A stretch of DNA of 64,000 bases from Kwoniella bestiolae CBS 10118 (Eukaryota; Basidiomycota; Tremellomycetes; Tremellales; Cryptococcaceae). Shown here piece after piece: positions 1 through 12,400 of the stretch; the first letter of the stretch is position 1; every line of letters begins with the position of its first letter. The translations under genes were made by a program, and so were the position numbers. The stretch is from positions 1,116,001 to 1,180,000 of the forward strand of contig NC_089245.1 in assembly GCF_000512585.2 (NCBI RefSeq), given 5' to 3'. A model generated the notes under the pieces. It was not told the DNA's origin. It saw nothing but the letters and a program-made list of their open reading frames with translations, and searched no databases.

Positions 1-636
1 CTGCAGCTAGGGAGGCTGGATCAATGGGTTCATTTGAGGTTGGGGTTGGCTTCTTCCTGGTCATTGTGGAGTGGAGAGTCAAAATGATCAAGAATAGAAA
101 AAGTTGTGATGGACAGGAAAAGGTGGGGGTGGGTCTATAGGTGATCCAACATTTTTAGATGTGATGATCGGAGGAAAGTGAGTTGATGGCTCATACAGAG
201 GTTGAGCTGACGTTGAGGTGTATTGGTTGGTTGTTTAGCTCGGTCAAAGCTACACTTTTTCTTTATGTTTGTTCTGATTCTTGTTGACAGTAGCTTGATA
301 TAGATGTTTTCTTTGATCCATTCCGTTTACTGCTCATTAGCTGAACATATAGTAAGTGTAATCGTGATTCTGACCGAGATGGATTGTAATCTCGAGATCG
401 ACAAACTAGGTCCAAGCGTCATTACATCAATGTATCACGTGACTCGGATCTCAAAGTTGAAAAGTTGAAAACATAGACAGTCAAAGTGGATGGTCCATTG
501 TCTATTTGACTGTCTGATCCAGCTGCTAATTGAACTGCTCGACATCCATAACTCCATTTACAAAGTCAACAAGCAAACACAGCATATATACCATACAGCG
601 AACCGAGAAATATCCAAGATTGCAAACCCACACACA
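1..636. other. Left edge and promoter of ENP1; no gene seen
   Basis: No convincing coding exon on either strand. An open frame starting near 490 runs in frame into the ENP1 start, but it has no family-like sequence before the methionine at 637 and is best read as 5' leader. The stretch from about 540 to 636 is A-rich, as expected just upstream of a start codon in this genome. Confidence 0.5.
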
Positions 637-2774
637 ATGCCCAGAGTGGTCAAACCTTCAAAACAGCGACATGATCCGCTTCATGTTCAGATAGACGCCG
701 ACGAGTCGTTGAGGAAGTTTGGTAGGCCCAGTAAACCCAGTAAGAGGAGTGCGAGGGAGGATGAGGAACTGGAAGATGAGCCTGTGAGTGCATCTTACAT
801 CCGCTCATTACACCGGATACAACTGCAATCGACATGCTAGCAAGACAATCGAGCATCACCATCTCCCTTCTCGTGTTGGGGGTGATTATCCAAATAGGGA
901 TATACTAATTCTCGTTGTCTCCTACATAGAAAGCAGAAGATGCTCGAATGTCCAAGAAAATCCTGGACCTAGCTCGAGAACAGCAGGAAGAAGTGAATAG
1001 GGAGTTGGGTGAAGGAGGGGATGAGTGGGAAGATGAGGATGAGAATGAGGCTGAACCGTGAGTCGACATCAGCTGAGCAGATGGGATGTACCTAAACTCA
1101 GGAAAACTTAGCTGATGTTCATGGGTTTCTTCCTCTAAATAGATCCCGCAGACCAAGAGAGATTGCCCAGATCCCAAGTGACGATGAGGAAGAAGAGGAG
1201 TTTGAGGAAGGGGATGTATCCGGAGGTGAAGAATATGCCGAGCTGGTCAGTGATACGCTCAAACAGCATGTGCCATCCGTGCTGGTGCTAATGCGATATG
1301 ATTCACCCCGTTATAGGAGATCGACCCAGCAGATCATGCTACCCTCGACGCACTGAACGCAGGACAAAAGCAAGCGTCAACGTCGGACGAGCCGGGAGAA
1401 CCGCCAAAGACGCTGGCAGATTTGATTTTCAGTAAGATGGAAGGTTGGGCTGTGAGCAGGGGTATCGAGGATGAGGGTAAGCCTTTCTTCTTCGATCATC
1501 CAATAAGCTATATGAAATGTATAAGCTAATTGGCGTGTGATGATTTGACTAGACGAGGGACCGCCCGATCCCAGGAAAGGATTGAACCCCAAGGTCATAG
1601 AAGTGTATACCAAGTGAGCGTTTGTCTACAATGAGCAACCAACATGTCTTGGGAAATGCTAATGTGGGTGCTCTGTCAGAGTCGGATTCCTCCTATCTCG
1701 ATACAAATCCGGTCCCCTCCCCAAAGCACTCAAGATCCTCCCCTCCCTTCCCCACTGGGCCCAACTACTGGCCCTCACCAAACCTACCGAATGGACCCCC
1801 CACGCCACATTCGCATGCACCAAGATCTTCGTGTCGAACTTGAAACCTACCGAAGTGAGGGTGTTCCTCGAAGGTGTTTTGCTAGACAAATGCAGGGAAG
1901 ATATGAGGATGAATGGTGGCAAGTTGAATATACATCTGTACGAGGCGCTGAAGAAGGGATTGTACAAGCCTGCGGCGTTTTTCAAGGGGATCTTGTTCCC
2001 TCTTTGTGAGGTGGGTGTTTGTTTGCTCTCTCTCTCCCGCCCTCTCATAATCAACGAGTCAAGAGGTATATCTACTGGATGGGGAAGAGGGACTGATGGT
2101 ATTTGATTTGAATCTGTAGGCCAGTTGTTCACTCAAAGAGGCAGCCATCGTCGCATCAGTCCTATCGAAGGTGTCTGTACCTGTATTGCACTCTGCTGCT
2201 GCTTTGTTGCGATTAGCTTCCATGGATTATTCCGGTGAGTTGGTCTACCGCTGAAGTAGATGGGTCGGACTGATTATGGGTTTTATGAATACGTGCAGGT
2301 CCCAACTCCCTTTTCATCCGTATTTTACTGGACAAGAAATACGCCTTACCTTACAAAGTGGTTGATGCTTTGGTATTCCATTATATCAGATTAGCCAACT
2401 CCCAAAGAAGTAGGACGGGCGAAGATAAGTTGCCTGTGCTGTGGCATCAGAGTTTACTGGTTTTCGTGCAGAGGTGAGTTGTCTCCTTTTTCAACAAAAC
2501 ATCTGAACACATCTGGACACATCGATGGACAGCTGCATCAACCGCAATCCTCTGTTCTTGCAGTTTTGTCACCTTTACGAGTACTGATATTATTTGAATA
2601 TATGATTATAGGTACGGATCCGATCTCACACCTGACCAGAAAGATGCATTATTAGATGTCATTCGAGCCCGACCTCACCCCACGATCAGTTCGGAGATAC
2701 GAAGGGAGATTTTGAATTCCGTTGAGAGGGGGGCACCGAGGCCTGAAGATGGAGAGGATGTGATGATGCGTTAG
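637..2774 (+). CDS. ENP1: Bystin / Enp1, 40S ribosome biogenesis factor
   Basis: Bystin family protein, needed in the nucleolus and nucleus for 20S pre-rRNA processing and late 40S assembly and export. Nine exons: 637-783, 930-1057, 1143-1245, 1317-1476, 1553-1613, 1680-2010, 2120-2234, 2299-2473, 2612-2774. They join to 460 aa, a normal length for the family. The N-terminal third is charged and acidic (DDEEEEEF, WEDEDENE). The bystin domain runs from about residue 130 to 450 and includes LNPKVIEVYTKVG, the SRYKSGPLPKALKILP segment, WTPHATFACTKIFVSNL, LYKPAAFFKGILFPLC, and KKYALPYKVVDALVFH near the end. The start at 637 gives the usual short basic MPRVVKPSKQRHDPL beginning. Intron 3 uses a GTCAGT donor. 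Identity is secure; the exon ends are my reading. Confidence 0.95.
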
Positions 2775-3413
2775 TACCTTGGTGTATATAGACTTGTCTG
2801 CTACCCTTGTTTTATGCTGGTTTCTTGGTGTGATGATTGTTCATACATTGATGTTCATTCGCATGAATGCGTGATGATTGTATACCAGTCATACCAGATC
2901 AAAAGGAAAGGCATCCTTGGGCTGATGATCGGTCGGATCTTGCTCTTGCCCTTGCTGTTATCCAAGCTAAAGCACGTTCACCATCTACCCTCGCATGGTA
3001 ACTTAGCGCACAGGTACTCACCCGTGACTATACTACAGTATACTACTGCCATATCCAAGGGATTATAAGTGGGCATATTTGATACACGAAATCACCCAAA
3101 TCACGTGATACTGACCCTATTTTACTCATTTAATTTCCTGGTAATATACCCAATTAGGAAGATTACGAGTACCAGACGCGTCTCTCTTTACGCATACCGT
3201 ACCGTAGGTAAAGCCAAACATTCCATTCCTTCGTACTCGTACTTTGGTACTTCGTCAACCAATATACAAGTACTAGAGGTCATTAACCCATTTCTTCTTC
3301 TTCCCCCCCTTCCTCTTTCTTTCTTTTACTCACCATACAACAATAATACCTACCTCACACTTATAACACTTTATACCTCTTTTCAGTCACCCAACAAATA
3401 TCACTAAGATACA

Positions 3414-4407
3414 ATGGCTCGTGAGTTGATGCATTCTTCCTGTAGGGCAGGTGGTGGAGGTTGTTTACCCTCTTCCCCCTATGGGATAGGGGCAAGGTGG
3501 TCCACCCCTCATAGTGTTTGAGCTACGATCCACTTTTGAATTGACGCTGATAGTTTTGTTTCTTATAGCCAAAGGTAAGCTTGGCTATCTGATTGATATC
3601 TATCATGCATATATGCATATCGAGAGACATTCCTCTCAACCCGACTCGAGTCATCCAGCCATCTTTCCTTCCTTGGGGCGTATACGTACATGTGACATGG
3701 CTGATATATTCCATCTTGCTTATCTTCCTTCTTTATTTCTCGAATGATCATACTCGCTCCTTCCCAAACAGCTGCTACTGCTGAAGGCAAGAAGGGTGGT
3801 GCTAAGAAACCCACTCCTTAGTGAGTTTTCTCCTCCTTCCCATCCTTCATCTCTCCCTTCTTTCCGGACGAGGAAAGGAAAAAGAACTCCTCATCTACCA
3901 CTTTCTCGATTACCATCATCCTCTTTTATCGGTTTATATCCCCCACGCTGATTGCATCAGCTAATCATCGTTTCATTGTCGCAGCAACGAATACATGAAG
4001 GTCCAACTTGCCAAGCTCAAGGCCGAAGCTGAGAAATCCGGTAAACCTTCCAACCACCGAGTAGGTCTCATTTTCCTTCTCTCTTAGCATCACGCTCGTG
4101 TTGCCTTCGGGCTCTTGTTTGTTCATCGCTGTTCGCTAAGTATCTGTATTTGGATTATAGGAAAACTTCAAGAAGGTTGCTGAATCCTGGAAGAACGCGT
4201 GAGTATACCATCTTACACTACAGGATCGGGGGAGTGCAAGCTTACTGACATACTTTTCCCATATAGCCCCGAGAACCCCGTTAGTATCGCATCTTGACCT
4301 TTTTTCTTCCCTCCACGATCGAAGTGACTTCAAGCACCACAACCTGATGTTTCAGCTATAAGACCTATACTGACCTTCCTGCGCATTTACAGAAAAACAA
4401 GAAATAA
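3414..4407 (+). CDS. Small HMG-box/YABBY-like chromatin protein (67 aa)
   Basis: Seven tiny exons (3414-3420, 3569-3574, 3772-3820, 3985-4060, 4161-4198, 4267-4279, 4393-4407) join to 67 aa. The N-terminus is a Lys/Ala-rich tail (EGKKGGAKKPTP). It is followed by YNEYMKVQLAKLKAEAEK and NFKKVAESWKNAPENPKNKK, which match the PxYNxFMKxE...FkxvAxxWk.sPENPKN pattern of YABBY/HMG-box-like small fungal proteins. The likely role is non-specific DNA or nucleosome binding in the nucleus; this is inferred from the family pattern only. The promoter (3250-3413) is strongly CT-rich, typical of highly expressed fungal genes. Exon 2 would be only 6 nt; leaving it out keeps the frame and removes two residues. 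Intron sequence makes up about 80% of the locus. Confidence 0.75.
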
Positions 4408-5483
4408 ACGATTCTCCTCAATCTACATTTCAACCATTTCAGGTTCCTCGCCTTTCAATATTCGATTTTCTATCTTTCTTTTTCCCCCAATATGAGATGA
4501 AGTGAACGAGAGTAAATTTGGTGAGAGGTGGAAGAAGAGGTCTATTTAGTTTAGTTGGTCTGGACGTTAGTTGTATGTGGTATATGATTTTTATCCATTG
4601 GTTATATACTTTATATATGCAGATGTTCGTCGTCCACGTTACTTGCGCTAGCATCTCAGAGAAGGAGTGTAACTGGCTGTCTTACCTTATCCTCAGAAGG
4701 GGACTCAACTTGGCTGTTCTTGCGGTAGACGGTCGGACATATCTTGTATCAGCTCTGGTCAATCAGATCATCCAACTTGAGTATTATACTATTGCACACT
4801 GACAGCGGCCACTCTTGCTCTCACTCGTATATACACTTGGCCATCTGCTCTCTCTCAGCCACTCCATCTCAAACGCACATGACTGTACAACAAATTGGTT
4901 GAAGAAGGAAGAACAATGCGGAGCCCACTACCCCCACTCTCCCGCCGAAATATCAGGGAAAGGGGTAAAGCTCGGTTATACCCACACACACCGTATGGTG
5001 GAAAAACTTCATTTGGCTATATTGCTATGACGCTACGCGTTTCGGTGTCTCCACATGTATTGCTTTGGAAGTGGAGATGAAATTTTAGATTAATCCTTTG
5101 ATTTTGATTGCTTGATGCCGTGAATACTCTACTACTGTAATAGCAACTGAAGTCACTTACTCGAGTGGTTTCTCAGATTGTTCGTTTCAAGTATCAATTG
5201 ATTCACCCACTCACTCGCCTTTGTACGGATTGATCGCCGATCTTGTTTTGGTATATCATATCCCTTTCAAGACAACTATCATCATCAACGTCCTTCGGTG
5301 GACACACTACGATACGATATCACACGAAGTCAGTCGCACGGACCTTGCATCAAAGCAAATCACTCGATCAGTCAACTACCACTAGAGTCAACTTGCTTGA
5401 TATAGAAATATAGATATATAACAACCCATCTCATCTCACTTCTTCTTCTCCTTGTATACTTTGGCCACTCCACCCACACCACC
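4408..5483. other. Intergenic: terminator of the HMG-like gene and promoter of the MATE gene
   Basis: About 1.1 kb with no coding stretch that carries family-like sequence. The last 150 bases (5380-5483) are A-rich then CT-rich, as before other start codons here. Nothing else recognised. Confidence 0.5.
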
Positions 5484-8400
5484 ATGTCAAACTTCCCTCA
5501 CTCAACTTCCATTGCCGCTTCCCTATCCACCTCTCCATATGGTAAGTCTTCTGTCCACCCCGTACCTCCTTCTATCTACTACTTGACGATCCGCGTTGAC
5601 TGATCTTGTCACAGCTGTCCAATCAAACCTCGAAAACCTAATCAACCGAGCGCGAGACCACCCCCACCCCCGTCGTGGTTCCACCGCTACTCACCCAGAT
5701 CACGAGCACGACCTCTCCCCCACCGAGGAGACCGTCCCCTCCCTCACTCCAGGGAAGAGACGGCCCAGCGCCGCCCCTAGCGCCCATGGTCCACATATTG
5801 GGACCATCCAGGAAGCCTCGTACGAGGAGGATGCGATCATCTTCCACGACGACGATGATCTCGAGAATGAAAGATCAGGGCTACTAGATCGGGATTGGTC
5901 TTCCAGAAGAGCCAGTCGAGCCTCAAGGAAATCATATGGATCTACCAGTGCGCCGCTTGGTCAACAACGTACGGGACGACGACACAAGTCTATGGATGGG
6001 TTGAATGGAGGGATGACTATGACTTCTTCTTCTGGTCATCACCACGGGAATTCCAGATCTAGATCAAAAGCTAGAACACCTCCTAGGAAGGATCATCCCC
6101 ATCTCCATCTTCATTCCAAGGATGGACACGAGGGAGATTCTTCAGCTGCCCCTTCGGATGATGAGACGGACGTAGGCCATGAAGAGCGCCGAGGGAGGGG
6201 AAAGACCTCTAGACCACTATCCAGAACCTCCAGTCCATATGTCTCGGAGATTGGATTACCCACTGGTGGAGGGGATAGACGGATGAGTGTGACAGTGAGA
6301 ATGGCGGATGATTCGTCTGGAGATGAGGGCGGGGACGTCACGAGGGGATTGGTCCAGTCTGCTGGAGGGGCGATGTTTGGTGGTAGAGCGGGATTGGGGT
6401 TGACTCCCGGTACGGGGGCTGGTGCGGGACCTATGGATTTGGATCCTGTTGAGGAGCTGGATGCGGTCGATTTGGAGTTGCCTGTTGATGCGGAGGGAGT
6501 TGAGATTAGGGTTTGGTCAGAGGCTTTGAGGGTGAGTTGACTCTTTCTTATACTATCTTTACTCTTAGAAGCGAATTCAGAGCAATCCATTCGACTCCTT
6601 GAAATCACAATCAGCGACCAGAAAAAAGGATAAATCATGTTCCACAAACCCTTCTTGATCGTGTTCCAGCAGACATGTGAAAATCGAATACTGATAATTT
6701 ACATATTGTTTACAGGCCGAGCTACCCATCATCCTCCGCTCCTCCATCCCCATATTCTTCTCCCAAATATCCGAATGGTCCCTCAACTTAGCTTCGGTCG
6801 TATCGATCGGACATCTAGGTACGACCGAGCTAGCGGCCTCCTCCCTAGCCTCAATGACAGCTGCCGTGTCGTCCTTCTCGATCCTCCAGGGCCTATGCAC
6901 AGCTATGGACACGCTCCTTCCTGCTGCTTGGACTTCCTCTGATCCCTCCCGTGTGGGTCTCTGGACGCAGAGGATGGCGGTGGTGTTGGCTGTGTCGATG
7001 ATTCCGATGTTTATGATTTGGTGGAATATTGAGGCAGTGCTGGTGGGATTGGGTCAGGAGAGGGATGTGGCTAATCATGCGGCGACGTATTTGAGGTGGT
7101 TGAGTTTGGGTATTCCGGGGTATGGTGGGAATGTGTTGATGAAGAAGTGAGTGTGGGCTTTCTTGCATATTTTGTTTATACTCTCACTCCGCTCCCTCTT
7201 ACTTCCTCGGCCTACTCCCTCGCTGGACTCTCTGCTTCTTTCCATCTCTACCCTTCTCGGCGCCCTGTTCCCTTTCCTCTTCATTCATGTTTCATGAGCT
7301 ACGCGACGTAGAGTCAAGCTGATGCGACTTTCTCTCGCAGATATCTTCAAGCTCAAAATCTCATGCATGTACCTACATACGTCCTGTTCTTTGTCGCTCC
7401 TACCAACTTGCTCATGAACTATCTCTTTGTAAGTGACCCCGTTACGGATCGATAGTCCCACTCGCAACTGACGCTATAAACCGATCTCACAGGTATGGGG
7501 ACCGGATTTCTGCAGACTCGGATTTGTAGGAGGTGCATTGGCTACTGGCATGTCATACAATTTAGCAGTGAGTGGTTCACCTCTATCTCCCTACAATGGA
7601 ATCAGTGTGGGAATTGAGCGAACAGCGGTTGATGGATTTATGCTTTGATCATAGTTTATCGCTTCATCCCTTTGGGTTGTATTTTACGGACCTCGAGAAG
7701 CATTCCATCCTATCAAACTCAAACACTGTTTCTCCAAGTTGGGTACGGTCACTTCGCTGGGGCTGGCTGGTACTATTATGGTGAGTTAGGGTCTTCCGAC
7801 TATCTCTTTACCTCTCTCGGTCTCAGTGATATTTCAGCTGACATTCACCAATTCTCTCCCCAGCTCTCATCCGAATGGTGGGCATGGGAAGCTTGTGCCC
7901 TTGCGGCATCGATCCTTGGTCCTGTTCACCTGGCTGCTCAATCTGTACTCTTGTCAACCGCCTCGACATTCTACCAAGTACCCGCTGCGTTGGGTATAGC
8001 TGCTGCTGTGCGAGTGGGTAATTTGCTCGGTGCTGGTAGAGGATGGGAAGCCAAATGGGCTAGTAGAGCGAGTTTGCTCTGGAGTTTGATCTTTGCTATT
8101 ATCAACTCGTAAGTTATTCTCCTCTCAGAAAGTCATCTTCATTTCAGACAGTCAAGCTGATGAAAGTATGTGTTGTCAGATCAATCTGCGTTATCTTCAG
8201 AAAGAACTGGGGATACTTGTTCAACAATGACGCTGAGGTTGTAGCGTTAGTAGCTGAGATCATGCCTTATATCGCCTTGTTCCAGGTAAGTCACATCGAA
8301 ATGCCCCTCGATCAAACGTCAGTTGGACTGGTAGTTAACAATGTTTATTGGTATAGCTATCAGACGGAATAGTCTCAACAGCAGGAGCTGTCCTCCGATC

Positions 8401-8731
8401 CCTCGGCCTACACACTACCGGAGCCCTGATCAACCTCACATCATACTACGTCATCGGTCTCCCCTTCGGCTTATGGTTAACTTTCACACCGAGATTCAAC
8501 CTTGGATTGATTGGAATTTGGGTAGGACTGAGTATCGCCCTGGCCTATGCTAGTATCCTTGAGTTCTGGATGGTGTGGAAAGCGAATTGGACGAGGGCCG
8601 TTGAGAGGATTAGAGAGAGGTTGGGGTTGCCTGCTCATGGGCAGGTTGGGGAGGATGGAAAGTGGGATTTGAGGGATGATGATGGACGTACTGTGGGATA
8701 TAGGGATGAGGAGGAGGAGGGTGTGATCTAG
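5484..8731 (+). CDS. MATE family multidrug/organic-cation efflux transporter with long N-terminal extension
   Basis: Secondary-active exporter of the MATE family (related to yeast Erc1), expected in the vacuolar or plasma membrane. Nine exons: 5484-5541, 5615-6531, 6716-7146, 7341-7428, 7493-7567, 7655-7780, 7864-8108, 8180-8285, 8357-8731. They join to 806 aa. The first 325 residues are hydrophilic, rich in Ser, Arg, His and Asp (SRSRSKARTPPRKDHPHLH), and presumably cytosolic. The membrane domain starts at ELPIILRSSIPIFFSQISEWSL and carries family hallmarks: LGTTELAASSLASM, GLCTAMDTLLPAAW (the QAFGA-equivalent loop), VPAALGIAAAVRVGNLLGAG, and DGIVSTAGAVLRSLG. The tail is acidic. Fungal MATE proteins are often 500-700 aa, so this one is at the long end because of its N-terminus. 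The substrate cannot be told from sequence. Confidence 0.93.
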
Positions 8732-9401
8732 GTTTCGAGGTTTGGGCCAGCTGGGCATAGAAGGGGTATAAACGGATGAGGACTAGGGATTTTACGGATG
8801 ATGGGATGATGATGGGGAAGTACGGAAGGACAGAGGTGTTATAATGTATATAGAAATGTGATTCCTTAACTGTCACCTATCACTCACTCATAAAGCAACG
8901 GTGTTGGAGTAGTGTATGCGATTAAATTATGCATTGTTAATTGTCTTGTGATGGTCTCGGTGCCATATCTTCAATGTGGCGATCTTGCGTGAATTTACCC
9001 TGAATGACATGACTGTAGTTGTACTCGTACTTTAGCGTGATGTCACCGCAGGGTTCGTCATTTCCATCTCCATCTCCGTACCATACCCCGGATGGTTGCA
9101 ACGACACGGCGACAGGAGTTGCAGGTCAAGGTGAATCAACGCACAGCTATAACCACATAACCACGACCTATCAAGGTATCGCAATAGCTATCTGTACATC
9201 ACTCATCAATCAAACACTTTAATACCCGTCTCAAAATACATACATAGCTACATGTCATATCAACTCGTTTCGATATCTAGCTAAGAAGCACACCTAATAT
9301 ACCCAACCATCGAGATCTCAACTCAACATCAGAATCATCACACTCCTCGCTCATTCGTAAATCAGGACACAGCCTTGGGTGTCAAGAAGGATTGATCCAA
9401 G
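8732..9401. other. Intergenic between the MATE gene and BBC1
   Basis: No coding stretch supported. The part from 9180 to 9401 is AC/AT-rich and reads as BBC1 promoter and leader. Confidence 0.45.
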
Positions 9402-12400
9402 ATGTCATACCCATATCTCGCAAAGACGACGTGAGTGTCTCCCTGTCATCTTATACATCTCAATGTTGATCCACATACTGATATGACCCCTCCGCAGACT
9501 CAAGTATAAATCACCTCACGCTACGGATCTTTCGTTCGCCAAGGATGAGACGTGAGTAGACGTCCAGTATGCTCTGTATTCAGTCTGTCAAGCTATGGGT
9601 GCTGATCAGTCTGTTCGTTTCGTAGGATCCGAGTGACTGGACCGAATCCCGATGATGAGGATTGGTTGATTGGTGAGAATTTGGATGGATCGAAATCTGG
9701 TGGATTCCCAAAGGTAAGTTGAAATGCCACCAGATGAGCAGAGCAAACGTAAATGTACCCTTGAGATCCCCGTTATCACACATCTATACGGATCTATGAT
9801 TTCGATCTGAATATTGATGGTCATCTGCTCTCATTCACAGGATTTCATCGTCCCTCTCGAAGAGACTGAATCCGAAGCAGCACCTGAATCAGAACCTCTC
9901 AAAAATGAAGTCGCCGAACCACCCAGCGCCATCAAAGAAGATCCACCACCCGTTTCCATAAAAGAGCCCGCTCCTCCTTCTCCCACCCTCAGCCCTCAAT
10001 CGCGATTACCCACTCCGGGTATCGCACCCTCCCCAGCCCCTCCATCTCCTGTCGAACCACCTGCTCCCACCCAGCCCTCAGCCCCATCAGCTCCAGCTCC
10101 CGCACCGTCTAGTCAAAGCAAACCCACCAATCCCACAGACTCACCCCCTCGTCCTCAATCTATGAAAGATCGCCTAGCCTTCTTTGCGGCTGCTCAGGAC
10201 AAACCCGCTCCACCACCCATCAAGCCGAAACCCCAAACAGGGGGATTGACATGGTCTCAAAGGCAGAAACTGCGTCAGGAGCAGGAAGCCAAGGAACGCG
10301 AATCGAATCCTACACCTGCACCTGCTGCTCCTCCACCTGCCAATTCCACTCCGTCTGCACCGGCTGCACAAGATACCTCTAGTACGTCCGCTGAGGCGAA
10401 GAAAGATGAAACAGAAGAGGGAAAAGGGATGTCAGCTGCGGATGCTATCAGCTCGATCACAAAGGGTGGATCATTGAAAGAACGTATGGCGGCTTTACAA
10501 GGTCATGGTGCGTTTGGAGGAGGGTCGAGCGAGAGTAAGCCTGCGCCGCCGCCTGTGTCAAGTGGGAAAGTGTGGAAGAGGCCTGCTGCTCCTGCGCCAG
10601 AACCTGAACCAGAAGTTGAGGGTGATGAGGATGCTGCGTCAACTGAGAAGCCAGAAAGAGTCAGGTCACCCCCTGTTATAGAGGAAGGTGAAAACGCTGC
10701 TCCTCCGGAAGGTCAAGAAGCTACAGAGGAAGGAGAAGAGGATGAAGAAGAGAAGGAGAAAGCTAGAAGAGCCGCGATCGCTGCACGAATGGCTAAGCTC
10801 GGTGCGAGGGGTCCGATGGGGATGATGCCGCCTGCTAAACCTACTAGAAAACCGACTAGAGAGAGTACCTCTTCTCCTGCTGAGGAGAAAGCGGAACCTG
10901 CCCTTGCACCTGCTCCAGCTACTTCGCAAGAGGAGGAAACGAAACCTGCCGTTACTGCTGAAGAACCAAGTTTGTCTGCTGCTCCTCCTCCCGCCGAGTC
11001 GGCTCAAACAGAAACAACAAGTTCAGCTGCACCTCCCAAATCAATTCCCATCGCAGCTATGCCTCGTCGAACTGCTCCTCCTAAAAGACGTACGCCTGCA
11101 CCTACCTCTTCTGGGACTACGACTTCCGCTGAAACAGTCCGAGAGAACCCTGCGGAGCCTGAGAAGCGATTCGAAACTACCGATGAGAGTGGTGCAGCTA
11201 TCCCACCTCCTCAGGTCATGGTTGCTGGAGAAGAAGATTCTCTGCCCAAGACCGAGAAGGGAGTTCAGAAGGAGAAGGAAGCTGAAGAAGTAGGGAAGGG
11301 TGCGGGTGGATTAGAAGGCGCTGCTGCTGCTGGGATCGCTCTTGCGCCTGTTGATCCTTCCTCCCCCGCTAAACCTCAAGCAGAGGAAGAGGAAAACAGA
11401 AACGCCCCACTCGAACCTGAATTGCCTGAGGATAAGGATGAGCCTCTGGTCGGTGCGGTCGGTGGCGCTGACTCCCCCTCGCGAGGTACTGGTACCGTCA
11501 CCACCCAAGATGAAAGTGCAGGAGGAGAGATCGTCGACAAGTCCGCTCCGGTTCAGGAAGTAGAAGAAGGTATCGTTGAAGGTGGAGACGAGAAAGATGA
11601 TATACTCAAAGAAGCTCAAGAAGGCCGATTGAATTTCGAAGAACCAAATGATCCATTAGACGAAGATACTCCCACACCCCTCAGCCCAGATCCGATAGGT
11701 ATGGTTCCCATCCACCCACCTGCGCCGAACGGATCAGAGTATGATATCGACGAACCTCCTCCACCTCTTCCACCTGCCCGAAGACCTCGGGGGTTGTCTT
11801 TGGACGTACCGCTGGATGAGCTGGAATTGAAACATGAACATGAACATACTCATGATAGTGTCTCTGAACAACCTGTCGAAGATGATGATGAAGAGGATGC
11901 TCCACCTCCACCTCTACCATCTCAACGAAGGGTATCTGGGGAGAAGCCTGCTGGACCTAGACCCCTTCCATCTCCTGGTAGGGACGGTAGAGCGCTCCCG
12001 CCACCGCCTGTTGGTAGTGCGCTTATACCTCCGCGAGAAGATTCGGATGATGAAGATGAGGAGGAAGATGATGTACCGCCCCCTCCTCCCGCTAGACCAC
12101 AGCCTCCTGTTACTCATCCGAAAGAAGAGGAAGAGGAAGAGGAAGAAGATATCCCTCCGCCACCACCTCCAGGTCGCCCTGTCCCTCCGCCTGCTCAGGA
12201 AGTCGAAGATGAGGACGATGAAGATGTACCGCCTCCACTTCCTTCTGCTAGACATCTTCCACCGCCACCGACTGGACAGTCAGGAGATTCAGCCCCTCCT
12301 CCACCTGCTAGGGCACCTCCTCCGCCTGTTGAACAGCAAGAGGAGGAGGAAGAAGAAGACGCGCCTCCTCCCCCTCCTCCCGCTAGGAAACCCTCCATGC

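Noticed and set aside
5405..5432. Minus-strand MGCY start upstream of the MATE gene
   Set aside because: Followed by an AT-rich frame that stops after about a dozen codons, without the SK motif or a splice donor.
10666..12255. Long antisense and alternative-frame ORFs inside BBC1
   Set aside because: Arg/Leu-rich shadow frames produced by the repetitive Pro/Glu coding sequence of BBC1.
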